DNA of 46,623 nucleotides from an uncultured Pseudomonadota bacterium (GCA_902788485.1 CADAKI010000004.1:84179-130801), one strand, 5' to 3'. Counted from the first letter of the stretch, positions 34,716 to 43,981 are shown. Numbers and translations: made by a program. The notes: generated from the sequence alone by a model not told the origin.

Positions 34716-36134
34716 ATGAATATTCAATTTTCTGATTTAATTGCAAACGCACCAGCGGCACCGGGAACATATCAAATGTTCGCGTCCGACGGAACATTAT
34801 TATATGTGGGCAAGGCAAAGAATCTGGCGAATCGTCTGCATCAATATACCGACATATCAAAATTGGAATTACATAAACAGGTTATGCGCAAATTCGTCAC
34901 CCGCGTCACATGGGAAATATCCCGGACCGAGGCCGACGCACTGATTCGTGAACAAGAATTGATAAAAACATTAAAACCGAAATACAACATCATGATGATG
35001 GATGATAAAATGTATCCGATGTTGGCATTAACGGCACACGAATTCCCGCGTCTGTATAAATTCCGCGGTAAAATTTCCCAACGTCGCAATGTATTTGGCC
35101 CATACCCATCGGTCACCGCATTAAATGACACAATAAAAATGATTCAAAAAGTATGTCGTTTGCGCACATGCACCGATACATTTATGAAAAATCGGTCGCG
35201 TCCATGCCTGCTGTATCAAATTGGCCGATGCAGTGCGCCATGTTGCATACCGCAACCCGAATATCAACAAAATGTTGCATTGGCACGGCGAATTTTGACC
35301 GGCGACACCGAACCGATTATCAACGAATTATCGTCTGACATGAAAAAATATTCTGAAAATCTGGATTTTGAAAATGCGGCCACAACGCGTGATAAAATTA
35401 TTGCATTGACCCAAACGGCAACCCGCGGAAAAAAAATCACACACGAAAAAAATCTGGATTGGGATAAAAATGTTTCCGATTTAGAAAAATTGGTTGGTGT
35501 AAAAATTGAACGCGTGGGCGTATTTGATAATTCGCACCTGTTTGGAAAAAATTCTGTTGGTGCGATGATATGTTTTGGACACGCCGGATTTACAAAAACC
35601 GATTATCGCCATTTTAAATTACAAAACAAATCAAATGCCGGCAACGATATCGGTATGATGGCGGAATTTATCGAACGCGCGGTAAACAACGGTCCAAAAT
35701 TGGATTTAATAATCGTTGACGGTGGCCCCGCCCAATGGAACATCGCACATAAAACCGCACCAAACATCCCAATCTTTGGTGTGACCAAGGGTGTGGTTCG
35801 CAATGGCGACGAACATTTTATTTTACCCGACGGTTCGATTTATGACAAAATTCCAAAAGATTCCCCATTGTTTTTAATGTTGCGCGCCGTCCGGGACGAG
35901 GCTCACCGATTTGTAATTACATATCATCGCGAACGTCGCGCGAAACAAATGACTGTATCTGTATTGGATGAAATTGACGGCATTGGTCCAACGCGCAAAC
36001 ATGCATTGATAAAACATTTTGGTTCGGTGCGAAACATCATGGATGCGACATTGGCACAATTAGAACACGTTCCAACATTGGGTAAATCGGCGGCAAAAAA
36101 AATATATGCACATTTTCATTCAGAACTGATATAA
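34716..36134 (+). CDS. uvrC: Excinuclease ABC subunit C (compact form)
   Basis: UvrC makes both incisions in nucleotide excision repair. The N-terminal GIY-YIG domain (GTYQMFASDGTLLYVGKAKNL, Glu in SRTEADALIREQEL) and the UVR motif (LDFENAATTRDKIIAL) are present. The C-terminal nuclease keeps Asp in VFDNSHLFG, Asp in IIVDGGPAQ and His in DEAHRF, and ends in tandem helix-hairpin-helix motifs. At 472 residues it is some 130 shorter than usual: the region between the UVR motif and the C-terminal nuclease is reduced to about 35 residues. pgsA follows 25 bp later. Confidence 0.93.
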   Translation: MNIQFSDLIANAPAAPGTYQMFASDGTLLYVGKAKNLANRLHQYTDISKLELHKQVMRKFVTRVTWEISRTEADALIREQELIKTLKPKYNIMMMDDKMYPMLALTAHEFPRLYKFRGKISQRRNVFGPYPSVTALNDTIKMIQKVCRLRTCTDTFMKNRSRPCLLYQIGRCSAPCCIPQPEYQQNVALARRILTGDTEPIINELSSDMKKYSENLDFENAATTRDKIIALTQTATRGKKITHEKNLDWDKNVSDLEKLVGVKIERVGVFDNSHLFGKNSVGAMICFGHAGFTKTDYRHFKLQNKSNAGNDIGMMAEFIERAVNNGPKLDLIIVDGGPAQWNIAHKTAPNIPIFGVTKGVVRNGDEHFILPDGSIYDKIPKDSPLFLMLRAVRDEAHRFVITYHRERRAKQMTVSVLDEIDGIGPTRKHALIKHFGSVRNIMDATLAQLEHVPTLGKSAAKKIYAHFHSELI

Positions 36135-36159
36135 TAAATCTCGTAAAAAGGAGTTATGT

Positions 36160-36759
36160 ATGAAATTTTTTGTAAACATGCTGTCCATCTTTCGTATTTG
36201 CGTTGCATTTGCGATAATACCAACATTGATGATGCAATGGTATTGGGTATCGCTGATTTTGTTCGTATTGGCCGCATTCAGTGATTGGGCGGACGGATAC
36301 CTGGCGCGCAAATTTGATGTATGCACAAAACTAGGCGGCGTATTGGACCACATTGGCGACAAATTATTGGTTGTGAACACATTTATCATGTTGGCACTGA
36401 TGATGCGTTTTTGGTTTATCATTATCCCGGTAATTGTAATGATTTCCCGCGAATTGTATATCAGTGGCCTGCGTGAATTTTTGGGCACACAAAAAATCGC
36501 AATGCCGGTTCCGAAAAATCGTTTTTCAATGGGCAAAATAAAAACCACATTACAAATGGTGACAATCACTGCGTTTTTGGCATTATTCGCAATCAGTTCG
36601 ATTGTGACACCCGACACGATTTCTGCAAATATGTTGATAACAATGAATATATTGTCACAATTTGGCATTATATTTATATGGGCATCGTTGGTTGCATCGC
36701 TGTGGTCTGCGACCCAATACACATTTACATTTGCCGAAAAATTAAAAAAGATTAAATAA
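36160..36759 (+). CDS. pgsA: CDP-diacylglycerol-glycerol-3-phosphate 3-phosphatidyltransferase
   Basis: PgsA makes phosphatidylglycerophosphate in the inner membrane. The 199-residue protein has about six hydrophobic segments and the full CDP-alcohol motif D-G-x2-A-R-x8-G-x3-D-x3-D (DGYLARKFDV, then GGVLDHIGD). A good ribosome site, AAAAGGAGTTATGT, precedes the ATG. It follows uvrC, a pairing seen in many Proteobacteria, and ends at a strong two-way terminator. Confidence 0.95.
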   Translation: MKFFVNMLSIFRICVAFAIIPTLMMQWYWVSLILFVLAAFSDWADGYLARKFDVCTKLGGVLDHIGDKLLVVNTFIMLALMMRFWFIIIPVIVMISRELYISGLREFLGTQKIAMPVPKNRFSMGKIKTTLQMVTITAFLALFAISSIVTPDTISANMLITMNILSQFGIIFIWASLVASLWSATQYTFTFAEKLKKIK

Positions 36760-36772
36760 AAAATTCAATATG

Positions 36773-36804
36773 TAAAAAACACCGCCTGATGGGCGGTGTT
36801 TTTC
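36773..36804. terminator. Two-way terminator between pgsA and dnaJ
   Basis: AACACCGCC (36778-36786) and GGCGGTGTT (36792-36800) form a 9-bp stem between A and T runs, placed between two convergent genes. Confidence 0.85.
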
Positions 36805-36812
36805 TAGCAACC

Positions 36813-37934
36813 TTAAAACCAACTTTTCTTGGATGATTTCGAACCACCGGCAAATTCCGCCAATGCTTTCTTTTGTTTTTCGGTAAGTTTTGTTGGAACC
36901 GTCATCGCGATTTCAATATACATGTCCCCAAAACCACCACGCGAATTTGGCATACCTTTGCCACGCACACGCAAACGCGCACCAATTTGCGTACCCGCCG
37001 GAACCTTGACCGACAATTCTTTATCATCGATTGTTGGCACATCAATTTCGCCACCCAATGCCAATGTTGCAAACGGGACATCCGCACGATAAATCAAATC
37101 ATCCCCCACGCGTTCAAATTTATCATCCACCGCAACATGCACATCGATATAGAAATCACCCGGCGCCGCACCGTTTTGTCCGGCCTCGCCCTGGCCGCTC
37201 AGGCGCAACCGCGCACCATCCGCGACACCCGCCGGTATTTTTACATCCAATGTACGTTGTTTATGCACGACACCCGTACCATCACATTTTGAACATTTCT
37301 TGGAAATTTTTCGTCCCAAACCATTACATTCCGGACATGGGTGTTCAACCGCGAAAAATCCCTGGCGCATTTGGACAACACCACTGCCCCCACAACGCGG
37401 GCATTTTGGCGCCGGTTTACCGTCATCCGTCCCGTTACCATTACATTTATCACATGTCACATTACTGGAAAATTTAACCGTATGTGTTGTTCCAAAATAC
37501 GCATCACGCAACGATATTGTCACATTATCCAACAAATCACGACCACGGTTCATATCCATCCCGCCGCGTGCACCACCGAATCCGCCAAATCCGTCAAAAC
37601 CAAAACCACGCATTGCCTCGCGCAGGATATCATCCATTCCCGCACCACCTGCGAACCCGGAAAAACCCGCACCGAACGGATTGCCCGCACCGGCCGACGC
37701 ACCATTTCCACCGGCAAATGCCGCATCGCCAAACCGGTCATATGCCGCACGTTTCTGTGGGTCTTTTAAAATATCAAACGCGTTATTTACTTCCTTGAAC
37801 TTTTCTTCGGCGGATTTATCCCCCGGATTTTTATCCGGATGATATTTCATCACCAATTTATGATATGCTTTTTTAATATCAGCATCCGACGCATCACGCG
37901 CGACACCCAAAACTTCATACGGATTTTTATTCAT
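36813..37934 (-). CDS. dnaJ: Chaperone protein DnaJ
   Basis: This 373-residue co-chaperone stimulates DnaK ATPase. The J domain has HPD at 32-34; a Gly/Phe-rich linker follows (about 75-130). Four zinc motifs are complete (CDKCNGNG, CPRCGGSG, CPECNGLG, CSKCDGTG), then the substrate-binding C-terminal domains. dnaK is not adjacent. Its gene is divergent from parE. Confidence 0.97.
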   Translation of the reverse strand: MNKNPYEVLGVARDASDADIKKAYHKLVMKYHPDKNPGDKSAEEKFKEVNNAFDILKDPQKRAAYDRFGDAAFAGGNGASAGAGNPFGAGFSGFAGGAGMDDILREAMRGFGFDGFGGFGGARGGMDMNRGRDLLDNVTISLRDAYFGTTHTVKFSSNVTCDKCNGNGTDDGKPAPKCPRCGGSGVVQMRQGFFAVEHPCPECNGLGRKISKKCSKCDGTGVVHKQRTLDVKIPAGVADGARLRLSGQGEAGQNGAAPGDFYIDVHVAVDDKFERVGDDLIYRADVPFATLALGGEIDVPTIDDKELSVKVPAGTQIGARLRVRGKGMPNSRGGFGDMYIEIAMTVPTKLTEKQKKALAEFAGGSKSSKKSWF

Positions 37935-38017
37935 AACAAATGTTCTCTTTATTTATGTCGAAAATATAGTTCATTTATAAAAAAATTCAACCCCATTGGG
38001 GCACAAAAAAATCTGAC

Positions 38018-38046
38018 TTGCGAAAAATTTAATAATGTTCTAATAA
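38018..38046 (+). promoter_or_regulatory. Possible parE promoter
   Basis: TTGCGA (38018-38023), 17-nt spacer, TAATAA (38041-38046). The -10 lies only 10 bp before the ATG, which would give a very short leader. Confidence 0.35.
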
Positions 38047-38056
38047 TAAGGGTACT

Positions 38057-40033
38057 ATGGCAGAAAAAAACACATCTTATGACGCATCTGATATCCAGGT
38101 CTTGGAGGGTCTGGAACCCGTTCGCCTGCGTCCCGGTATGTATATTGGTGGCACCGACGAAAAGGCGTGGCACCATTTACCGGTCGAAATTATGGATAAC
38201 AGTATTGACGAGGCTGTGGCGGGTTTCGCCAAACGCATCACGGTAAATTTAATTGATGCAAAAACAATCGAAATCACCGATGACGGTCGTGGTATTCCGG
38301 TTGACGAACACCCAAAATATCCCGGCAAATCCGCGTTAGAGGTTATTTTAACAACACTGCATTCGGGCGGAAAATTTAATAATAATGTTTATAAAACATC
38401 GGGTGGTCTGCACGGGGTTGGTTCTGCGGTTGTGAACGCATTATCGTCCAACATGGATGTGACGATTTCACGTGACGGATACCAATGGCATCAAACATTT
38501 TCACGTGGTAAAACGACATCGCCAATCACTCGCGGTGACGCAACCAAAAACCACGGAACGAAAATCCGTTTTACAATCGACGACGAAATATTTGGCGAAA
38601 ACGCGGTATTTAAACCGATTAAGATTTATCGTATGGCGCGTGCGAAATCGTTCCTGTCCCGTGGGATAAAAATCGATTGGATTTGCAATCCGGAATTGCT
38701 GACCGACGATATGAATATCCCGGCCACCACAACATTTTATTACCCGAACGGCGTATCTGATTTTTTGGCGGAAAAAACCGATTCCAAACCGCGCATTTTG
38801 CCACGCATGTTTTCCGGTTCGATTGATTTTCCGGACGATTCGGGTCGCGTTGAATGGGCATTGACATTTTTAACCGATGAAAATGGTGCGGCATCTGACG
38901 ACGGATTTTTTGCATCATATTGCAACACGATTGCGACAATCGACGGCGGCACACACGAAAGTGGATTTAAATCCGCCATCACCCGCGGGATTAAGGCATA
39001 CGGTGAAAAAACAAATAACAAGGCGGCATCCACAATCGTCAGTGATGATGTTTTCGATTCGGTTGCGGCGATTGTATCGGTATTTTATAAAACACCGCAA
39101 TTCCTGGGCCAGACCAAGGAAAAATTATCCAATCCGGAAATTGCACGATATGTTGAAAACGCCCTGCGTGACCCATGGGAAATGTTTTTGGCATCTGACC
39201 CAAAAACATCAAACGCATTATTATCGTTTATTATCAATTTGGCAAACGCGCGTATCAAAACGAAACAGGTCAAAGATATCGCCCGCAAAACCCCAACAAA
39301 ACGTATTCGCATGCCGGCAAAATTGGCGGACTGCACCAAACACGGGGTCGACGGCACCGAATTATTTATTGTCGAGGGCGAATCGGCGGGTGGCACCGCA
39401 AAACAGGCACGCGACCGCGCAACCCAGGCAATAATGCCCCTGCGTGGCAAGGTGTTAAACGTTCTATCTAATTCGGACGAACGGTTCAGTGCCAACCGCG
39501 AATTAAATGATTTAATCGATATTATTGGTGCCGGCACGGCCAAGGATTGGAACGACGATAAATTGCGTTATGAAAAAATTATCGTCATGACTGATGCCGA
39601 TGTCGACGGCAGTCATATTGCATCCCTGTTGATGGCATTTTTCTATCAGTATATGCCTCAACTGATTTATGGTGGCCATTTGTATTTATCATGTCCGCCA
39701 TTATATAAATTTACCTGTGGCACCGAATCGTTTTATATTGATACCGACGAAGAATTAGAGGCATTAAAGAACGGCAAATATAAAAATAAAAAGGTGGAAA
39801 TTTCCCGATTCAAAGGTTTGGGCGAAATGATGCCAAATCAGTTAAAGGAAACAACCATGTCACCAAAAACGCGTCGTTTAATTCGTATTGAATTACCACC
39901 AAAAACCGACGACGGTGCCGAAGATACGGAAAAAACACGCACGATTGTGACCGAATTGATGGGTAAAAAACCGGAGTTTCGTTTCAAATTCATCACCGAA
40001 CACGCCCAGTTTGTGAAAGATTTATTTGTATAA
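38057..40033 (+). CDS. parE: DNA topoisomerase IV subunit B
   Basis: This GHKL ATPase subunit of a type IIA topoisomerase unlinks replicated chromosomes. ATP-site motifs are EIMDNSIDEAV, DDGRGIPVD and GGLHGVGSAVVNALS; the Toprim motifs are VEGESAGG and MTDADVDGSHIA. The 658-residue length and the absence of the GyrB-specific insertions favour ParE over GyrB. KQARDRATQAIMPLRGKVLN also reads like ParE of Alphaproteobacteria. parC is not in the window. It is convergent with dnaA, with element E3 between. Confidence 0.85.
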   Translation: MAEKNTSYDASDIQVLEGLEPVRLRPGMYIGGTDEKAWHHLPVEIMDNSIDEAVAGFAKRITVNLIDAKTIEITDDGRGIPVDEHPKYPGKSALEVILTTLHSGGKFNNNVYKTSGGLHGVGSAVVNALSSNMDVTISRDGYQWHQTFSRGKTTSPITRGDATKNHGTKIRFTIDDEIFGENAVFKPIKIYRMARAKSFLSRGIKIDWICNPELLTDDMNIPATTTFYYPNGVSDFLAEKTDSKPRILPRMFSGSIDFPDDSGRVEWALTFLTDENGAASDDGFFASYCNTIATIDGGTHESGFKSAITRGIKAYGEKTNNKAASTIVSDDVFDSVAAIVSVFYKTPQFLGQTKEKLSNPEIARYVENALRDPWEMFLASDPKTSNALLSFIINLANARIKTKQVKDIARKTPTKRIRMPAKLADCTKHGVDGTELFIVEGESAGGTAKQARDRATQAIMPLRGKVLNVLSNSDERFSANRELNDLIDIIGAGTAKDWNDDKLRYEKIIVMTDADVDGSHIASLLMAFFYQYMPQLIYGGHLYLSCPPLYKFTCGTESFYIDTDEELEALKNGKYKNKKVEISRFKGLGEMMPNQLKETTMSPKTRRLIRIELPPKTDDGAEDTEKTRTIVTELMGKKPEFRFKFITEHAQFVKDLFV

Positions 40034-40045
40034 AAAAACATCACA

Positions 40046-40152
40046 AAAAAAACAATATAATGCGACAGATGCGCCGACAACGACGAGTGCAGTGTAGTAA
40101 ACCATATATAAACGAGTCGTTATCAAGCAGATACCCATTATATTGTTTTTTT
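40046..40152 (-). other. Stop-codon terminator element E3 (between parE and dnaA)
   Basis: The outer arms are a perfect 17-bp inverted repeat (40046-40062, 40136-40152) with A and T runs, able to terminate both convergent genes. The right arm abuts the dnaA stop codon. CAGATG and CAGATA lie inside. The inner stem AACGAC/GTCGTT encloses a 31-nt segment starting GAGTGCAGTGTA and ending AAACGA. The inner stem differs in sequence from E1 and E2 while keeping pairing. Confidence 0.78.
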
Positions 40153-41421
40153 CTATTTGCATTCGGCGATAAATTGATTGATTTGTGCCGAGAGCATCAA
40201 ATCAGACGATTGCATTTTTTCAATTTGACGCAACGCATACATAACGGTCGCATGGTCACGATTACCAACATAATTCCCTATTTCGGCCAGGGACAAACGT
40301 GTCGAATTTTTCAACACAACCATTATGATTTGACGCGCCAACACCAAAGATTTCGACCGCCCCGCCCCACAAATTGCATCGTATGAAACACCCAATTTTT
40401 CGCACATCATTTTAACCATAGAAACCGGTGTTTTTGATTTTTCCAATGTATCCGCCAATAAATGTTCCACAACATCCAATGTGGCGTCCCGCCCCATCAA
40501 TTCAGAATATGTTTTGATTTTGTTTGCAACACCGGCAATCAAATGACCGTTGCCCGCAACGCGTTTTGCAATTGCATCGGCGATGTCGGATTTAACCCCG
40601 GCACGCACCAACATTTCGCGTTTAACATTTGCATTTGGCGCCACCATATCAACCACCAAGCCGGACGCCAATAATGATTGTGCGCGTCTGTCAAAACCGG
40701 TCAATGCATTTGGTGCCACGGTGGACGTCAAAACAACATTTTTACCCGCCGCACGCAAATCCAACACCAACTGCAAGAATTCATCCATTGTTGCATTTTT
40801 ACCCGCCAAACTTTGCACATCGTCCAAAATAAAAGTATTGCAATTACGACAAAAATCTTTGAACGCGAATACATTACGATTTTTCAACGCGCGTGCAAAT
40901 TCCGAAACAAACCCCGCACCCGACATCAAAATAACATTTTCCGATTCGGATTTAATACAACCCGCCAACAAAGATTTCCCACAACCCGCCGGTCCATAAA
41001 TAAACAATGGTGAAAAAGACACCGCCGCGGATGCCACGCGTTTTGCCGCCGTCAACGCGAACGCATTTTCATCCGATGGAATAAACGCATCGAACGCAAC
41101 CGACGCAACCACATCATCTGTCGCCGGCGCATAAGATTGCACATTATTGTCATTTGCGATTGTCGCCGCCGCAACACCACGCACAACTAATTTAACATTT
41201 AAACCAAATTCAGCCGCAACATTTTTTAATAACGCACCATAAACACCCGAAATATAATCCGCAGAAAACTGATTTTGTGCCGTCAAAACCAACACACTAC
41301 CCTCAATTTCAAAATTCAACGGCGCAATCCATGCCGTCCATGACGCAGAATCCATACCATTCGCAATCGCATCACGGATTACAGAAATATTTGCGTTTTG
41401 TGTCAATGTTGCTGCCTGCAT
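40153..41421 (-). CDS. dnaA: Chromosomal replication initiator DnaA
   Basis: DnaA opens the replication origin. The 422-residue protein has an N-terminal domain with SASWTAWIAPLNFEIEGSVLVLTAQNQFSADYI, an AAA+ domain with Walker A GPAGCGKS and Walker B FILDDVQ, and a C-terminal DNA-binding domain with VGNRDHATVMYALRQIEKM, the DnaA signature. It is somewhat shorter than usual, with a small linker. AAGGAG before the ATG is a strong ribosome site. dnaN is not adjacent. The stop abuts element E3. Confidence 0.95.
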   Translation of the reverse strand: MQAATLTQNANISVIRDAIANGMDSASWTAWIAPLNFEIEGSVLVLTAQNQFSADYISGVYGALLKNVAAEFGLNVKLVVRGVAAATIANDNNVQSYAPATDDVVASVAFDAFIPSDENAFALTAAKRVASAAVSFSPLFIYGPAGCGKSLLAGCIKSESENVILMSGAGFVSEFARALKNRNVFAFKDFCRNCNTFILDDVQSLAGKNATMDEFLQLVLDLRAAGKNVVLTSTVAPNALTGFDRRAQSLLASGLVVDMVAPNANVKREMLVRAGVKSDIADAIAKRVAGNGHLIAGVANKIKTYSELMGRDATLDVVEHLLADTLEKSKTPVSMVKMMCEKLGVSYDAICGAGRSKSLVLARQIIMVVLKNSTRLSLAEIGNYVGNRDHATVMYALRQIEKMQSSDLMLSAQINQFIAECK

Positions 41422-41852
41422 GCCGTTTCTCCTTTTCCTTCCTTTCTGAAAAGAGTTTCCTGCCCGCGCAAGAGATTTAAAATTATTTTCACAACATTAA
41501 ATTTTTGTTGTAAAAACCACCTGCACAAAAACATTAAATTTTTATGCCGTCCCGGATTTCATCCCCCAAGACCAAAATTTAATGTTTTATTTATGCCCTA
41601 CTCTCTCTCGCAAAAATGCATTTTGACAATTTAATTTATTTGAATATTCAAAATTCAAAAATTTCAAATCATCAAATGTTGTTTTGGTTTTTTTGTTTCT
41701 CTTTTTCTTTTTTTGACATTACAAATTTATAACACCCGTTCCGATTTTCAACAATTTCTTAGAACTTTTTTCAACTTTTATATTTTGACAACGATTCGTT
41801 TTTTTCCCAGTTTTTCGCCTAATGTATATACATTGTATTGACAAGATTTTTA
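41422..41852. other. AT-rich gene-free region upstream of dnaA
   Basis: There is no gene in 431 bp. It contains three copies of AACATTAAATTTT (41493-41505, 41529-41542, and inverted at 41574-41588), a TTGAATATTCAA palindrome (41639-41650), several T tracts and a GTATATAC palindrome (41824-41831). It must hold the dnaA promoter and could hold the origin, but I find no clear TTATNCACA DnaA boxes, so the origin call is not made. Confidence 0.5.
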
Positions 41853-42878
41853 TCACAATCTGACATACCCACCGTTCTGTTTTTGCACCAAACCGCGCAA
41901 TTCCAAAACAACCAAGTTGCGTTTGATTTCCGAAACACTTTTTTTGACAACATCTGCCAATACAGATTCAGAAATCGGAATCGTTCCCAATGCATCTAAA
42001 ATTAAATTTTCATCATCAGTATTTTTTGAATTTTTATCATCCCGATTGGCAATTTTTTTATTTTCTCCAAAAAAGTCCGCCACCCCCGAACACAACCGCG
42101 CCACGCCACGCGCAATCAACGAATTTGGGCCTGCACTTCGCGCATCCGATGGGTGCGACGGCACCGCCCACAACCGACGGTTTAAATCAATGGCAAATTC
42201 CGCGGTTCGCATACTGCCTGATTTTAAATCTGCCTCGCTTAAAATTACCTGGTCTGACAAAGCGGCAACCCAACGATTTCTTTGCACGAAATTGGGACCT
42301 TTTGGTATAAATCCGACCGGCATTTCACTCAACACGGCGCCGCGTTCAACAATTTCCCAATACAGCGATTCGTTTTCCGCCGGCCAAATATAATCCACCC
42401 CACCGGCCAAAACCGCAACAGTTTGGGTATTACCCGCGGCACGCAACGCGCCCCGATGTGCGGCGGTATCGGTTCCCATCGCCATACCCGACACAACCGC
42501 GACATTATGCGACGCAAAAGATTCGGCCACCTCTGACACGAATCGCATACCGGCGGCGGTTGCATGTCGCGTTCCGACAATACCAACCATTGGCCGCCGC
42601 AGTGTTTCGATATTTCCGCGCACCGAAATCACCGGCGGATGATTTTTCGCATTTTTTAATGCCACCGGGTAATATTCAGACGCATCCGACACAAACTGCA
42701 CAGAATTTTTCGCCGCCGCATCCATTTCACGCGACACGGCATCACATAAATCCAAATTTCCACGCACGGCATCCGCCGCCGCGGCAACCGACCCAAATTG
42801 TTTCACCAATTTTTGATACCCCACCGGGCCGACACCAGGCGACCGCAAAATCAATAACCTGTCAAAAATATCATCCAT
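41853..42878 (-). CDS. dprA: DNA processing protein DprA
   Basis: DprA loads RecA on incoming single-stranded DNA during transformation. The 341-residue protein has an N-terminal helical domain (LRSPGVGPVGYQKLVKQFGS), a Rossmann core with GIVGTRHATAAG, VVSGMAMGTDTAAHRGAL, TVAVLAGGVDYIWP, SGSMRTAEFA and AVPSH, and a C-terminal winged helix ending in LRGLVQKQNGGYVRL. A longer frame exists, but the ATG at 42878 begins the conserved domain. plsY often neighbours dprA in Alphaproteobacteria; here one secreted-protein gene lies between them. Confidence 0.94.
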   Translation of the reverse strand: MDDIFDRLLILRSPGVGPVGYQKLVKQFGSVAAAADAVRGNLDLCDAVSREMDAAAKNSVQFVSDASEYYPVALKNAKNHPPVISVRGNIETLRRPMVGIVGTRHATAAGMRFVSEVAESFASHNVAVVSGMAMGTDTAAHRGALRAAGNTQTVAVLAGGVDYIWPAENESLYWEIVERGAVLSEMPVGFIPKGPNFVQRNRWVAALSDQVILSEADLKSGSMRTAEFAIDLNRRLWAVPSHPSDARSAGPNSLIARGVARLCSGVADFFGENKKIANRDDKNSKNTDDENLILDALGTIPISESVLADVVKKSVSEIKRNLVVLELRGLVQKQNGGYVRL

Positions 42879-42988
42879 AATAATACCTTTACGCAACACG
42901 ATACAAAACCAATCCTGCACTTGCAACCCAAAACAAAAAAAAGCCCCACCACCGGCAGGACAATTTTTTTCCCCCAGCGCACAAATCA

Positions 42989-43840
42989 TTATTTTATTTT
43001 TGATAAATCCACCTGAACCAGTTCGCTGTATGGTGCAGATTTGCATTTCGAATCCGGATTTGCTTTACCGCATTCGGTTTTTAATTCACTAACCAAATCA
43101 GCAAAAATTTTATACTCGTCTGCATTTTCTTTTTGCAACTGTGCGGCCTTGGATTGATACCATTGGACAGACCCCTCGTCATATTGTTTTTGTCCCATGA
43201 CCGCGCCACCAATCAATTTATTTCCGAACAATTCCATGGCACCAACACCAACACCCGCGCCACCAACGGCACCACCAATTGTTGCCAATGTCCGCGTTGT
43301 TTTTTTCGCATCCAAAATTCTTTTTTCCAACTTTTCTTCATCCGTCCACGCACCACATGTTATATTTTGCCCCCATTGGAAATATTGTGGTTGAACATCA
43401 GAAACATTGATTCGCGAATCTTCGGCCCGCATTCCCACCAACACGAAACAAACATTATTTTCCGGGTTATTTACATCTTCAACCATAGACGCATAATTTG
43501 ATGTATTACTGTTTTTCGATGCCCAAACAAAAGTATTTCCCACACCGACATTATTACTCAAACACGCGATTCTTTCCTTGTCACGATTAACCACCGGCTT
43601 CGGGTTATCATCAACAACGGCGACTGCACCCGACGCATTATCATTTGCACCACCCACGACGGCACCAGACACCACCCCATTTGCATTTGTTCCATGTGCC
43701 ACCGACAAAGTTGGCATCAACTGTTGTGTCACCAAACCGGGGCGCGCCGCCGAATTTGCCGCACCCAACATCGACCGCCCCGCGCCAAACGCCGGCAAAA
43801 CAAACATACACATAATGGACAATGCCAAATATTTTCTCAT
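42989..43840 (-). CDS. Secreted glycine-zipper protein, unknown function
   Basis: This 283-residue exported protein starts MRKYLALSIMCMFVLPAFG with a signal peptide. The N-terminal mature part is RSMLGAANSAARPG and a low-complexity Val/Gly/Asn/Ala stretch. A Cys-containing domain follows (ACLSNNVG, NNVCFVLVG, QNITCGAW), then a glycine-zipper segment (TLATIGGAVGGAGVGVGAMELFG) and a helical C-terminus with one Cys pair. The mature start resembles that of the 949-residue protein (VRMLGTNSG). GGGAG precedes the ATG. It lies between plsY and dprA on the same strand. No known family recognised. Confidence 0.72.
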   Translation of the reverse strand: MRKYLALSIMCMFVLPAFGAGRSMLGAANSAARPGLVTQQLMPTLSVAHGTNANGVVSGAVVGGANDNASGAVAVVDDNPKPVVNRDKERIACLSNNVGVGNTFVWASKNSNTSNYASMVEDVNNPENNVCFVLVGMRAEDSRINVSDVQPQYFQWGQNITCGAWTDEEKLEKRILDAKKTTRTLATIGGAVGGAGVGVGAMELFGNKLIGGAVMGQKQYDEGSVQWYQSKAAQLQKENADEYKIFADLVSELKTECGKANPDSKCKSAPYSELVQVDLSKIK

Positions 43841-43928
43841 CTCCCACCCCACCATAATAATACAAATAAATCTTTTGGCACATTATACCACAAATCGCCC
43901 CAAAAAACAACGGATTTATTTGATTTAT

Positions 43929-43952
43929 AAAAAAACGGTCGGTCCACGACCG
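43929..43952 (-). terminator. Terminator of plsY
   Basis: CGGTCG (43936-43941) and CGACCG (43947-43952) form a stem, followed on the minus strand by seven T residues. Confidence 0.75.
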
Positions 43953-43981
43953 ACACATTAATTGCACTTTGCATTTTGATA

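Noticed and set aside
36120..36722. Minus-strand open frame of 200 codons over pgsA
   Set aside because: pgsA has the full CDP-alcohol motif and a ribosome site; the opposite frame is a shadow.
38057..40033. GyrB instead of ParE
   Set aside because: The short length and the ParE-like Toprim surroundings favour ParE; a tree with both paralogues would settle it.
8069..41831. GTATATAC palindromes as a regulator site
   Set aside because: Four copies (8069, 8371, 8485, 41824) in AT-rich gaps are close to what chance allows for an 8-bp AT-rich word.
41422..41852. Replication origin with DnaA boxes
   Set aside because: The position beside dnaA is suggestive, but the best candidates have two mismatches to TTATNCACA; skew analysis is needed.
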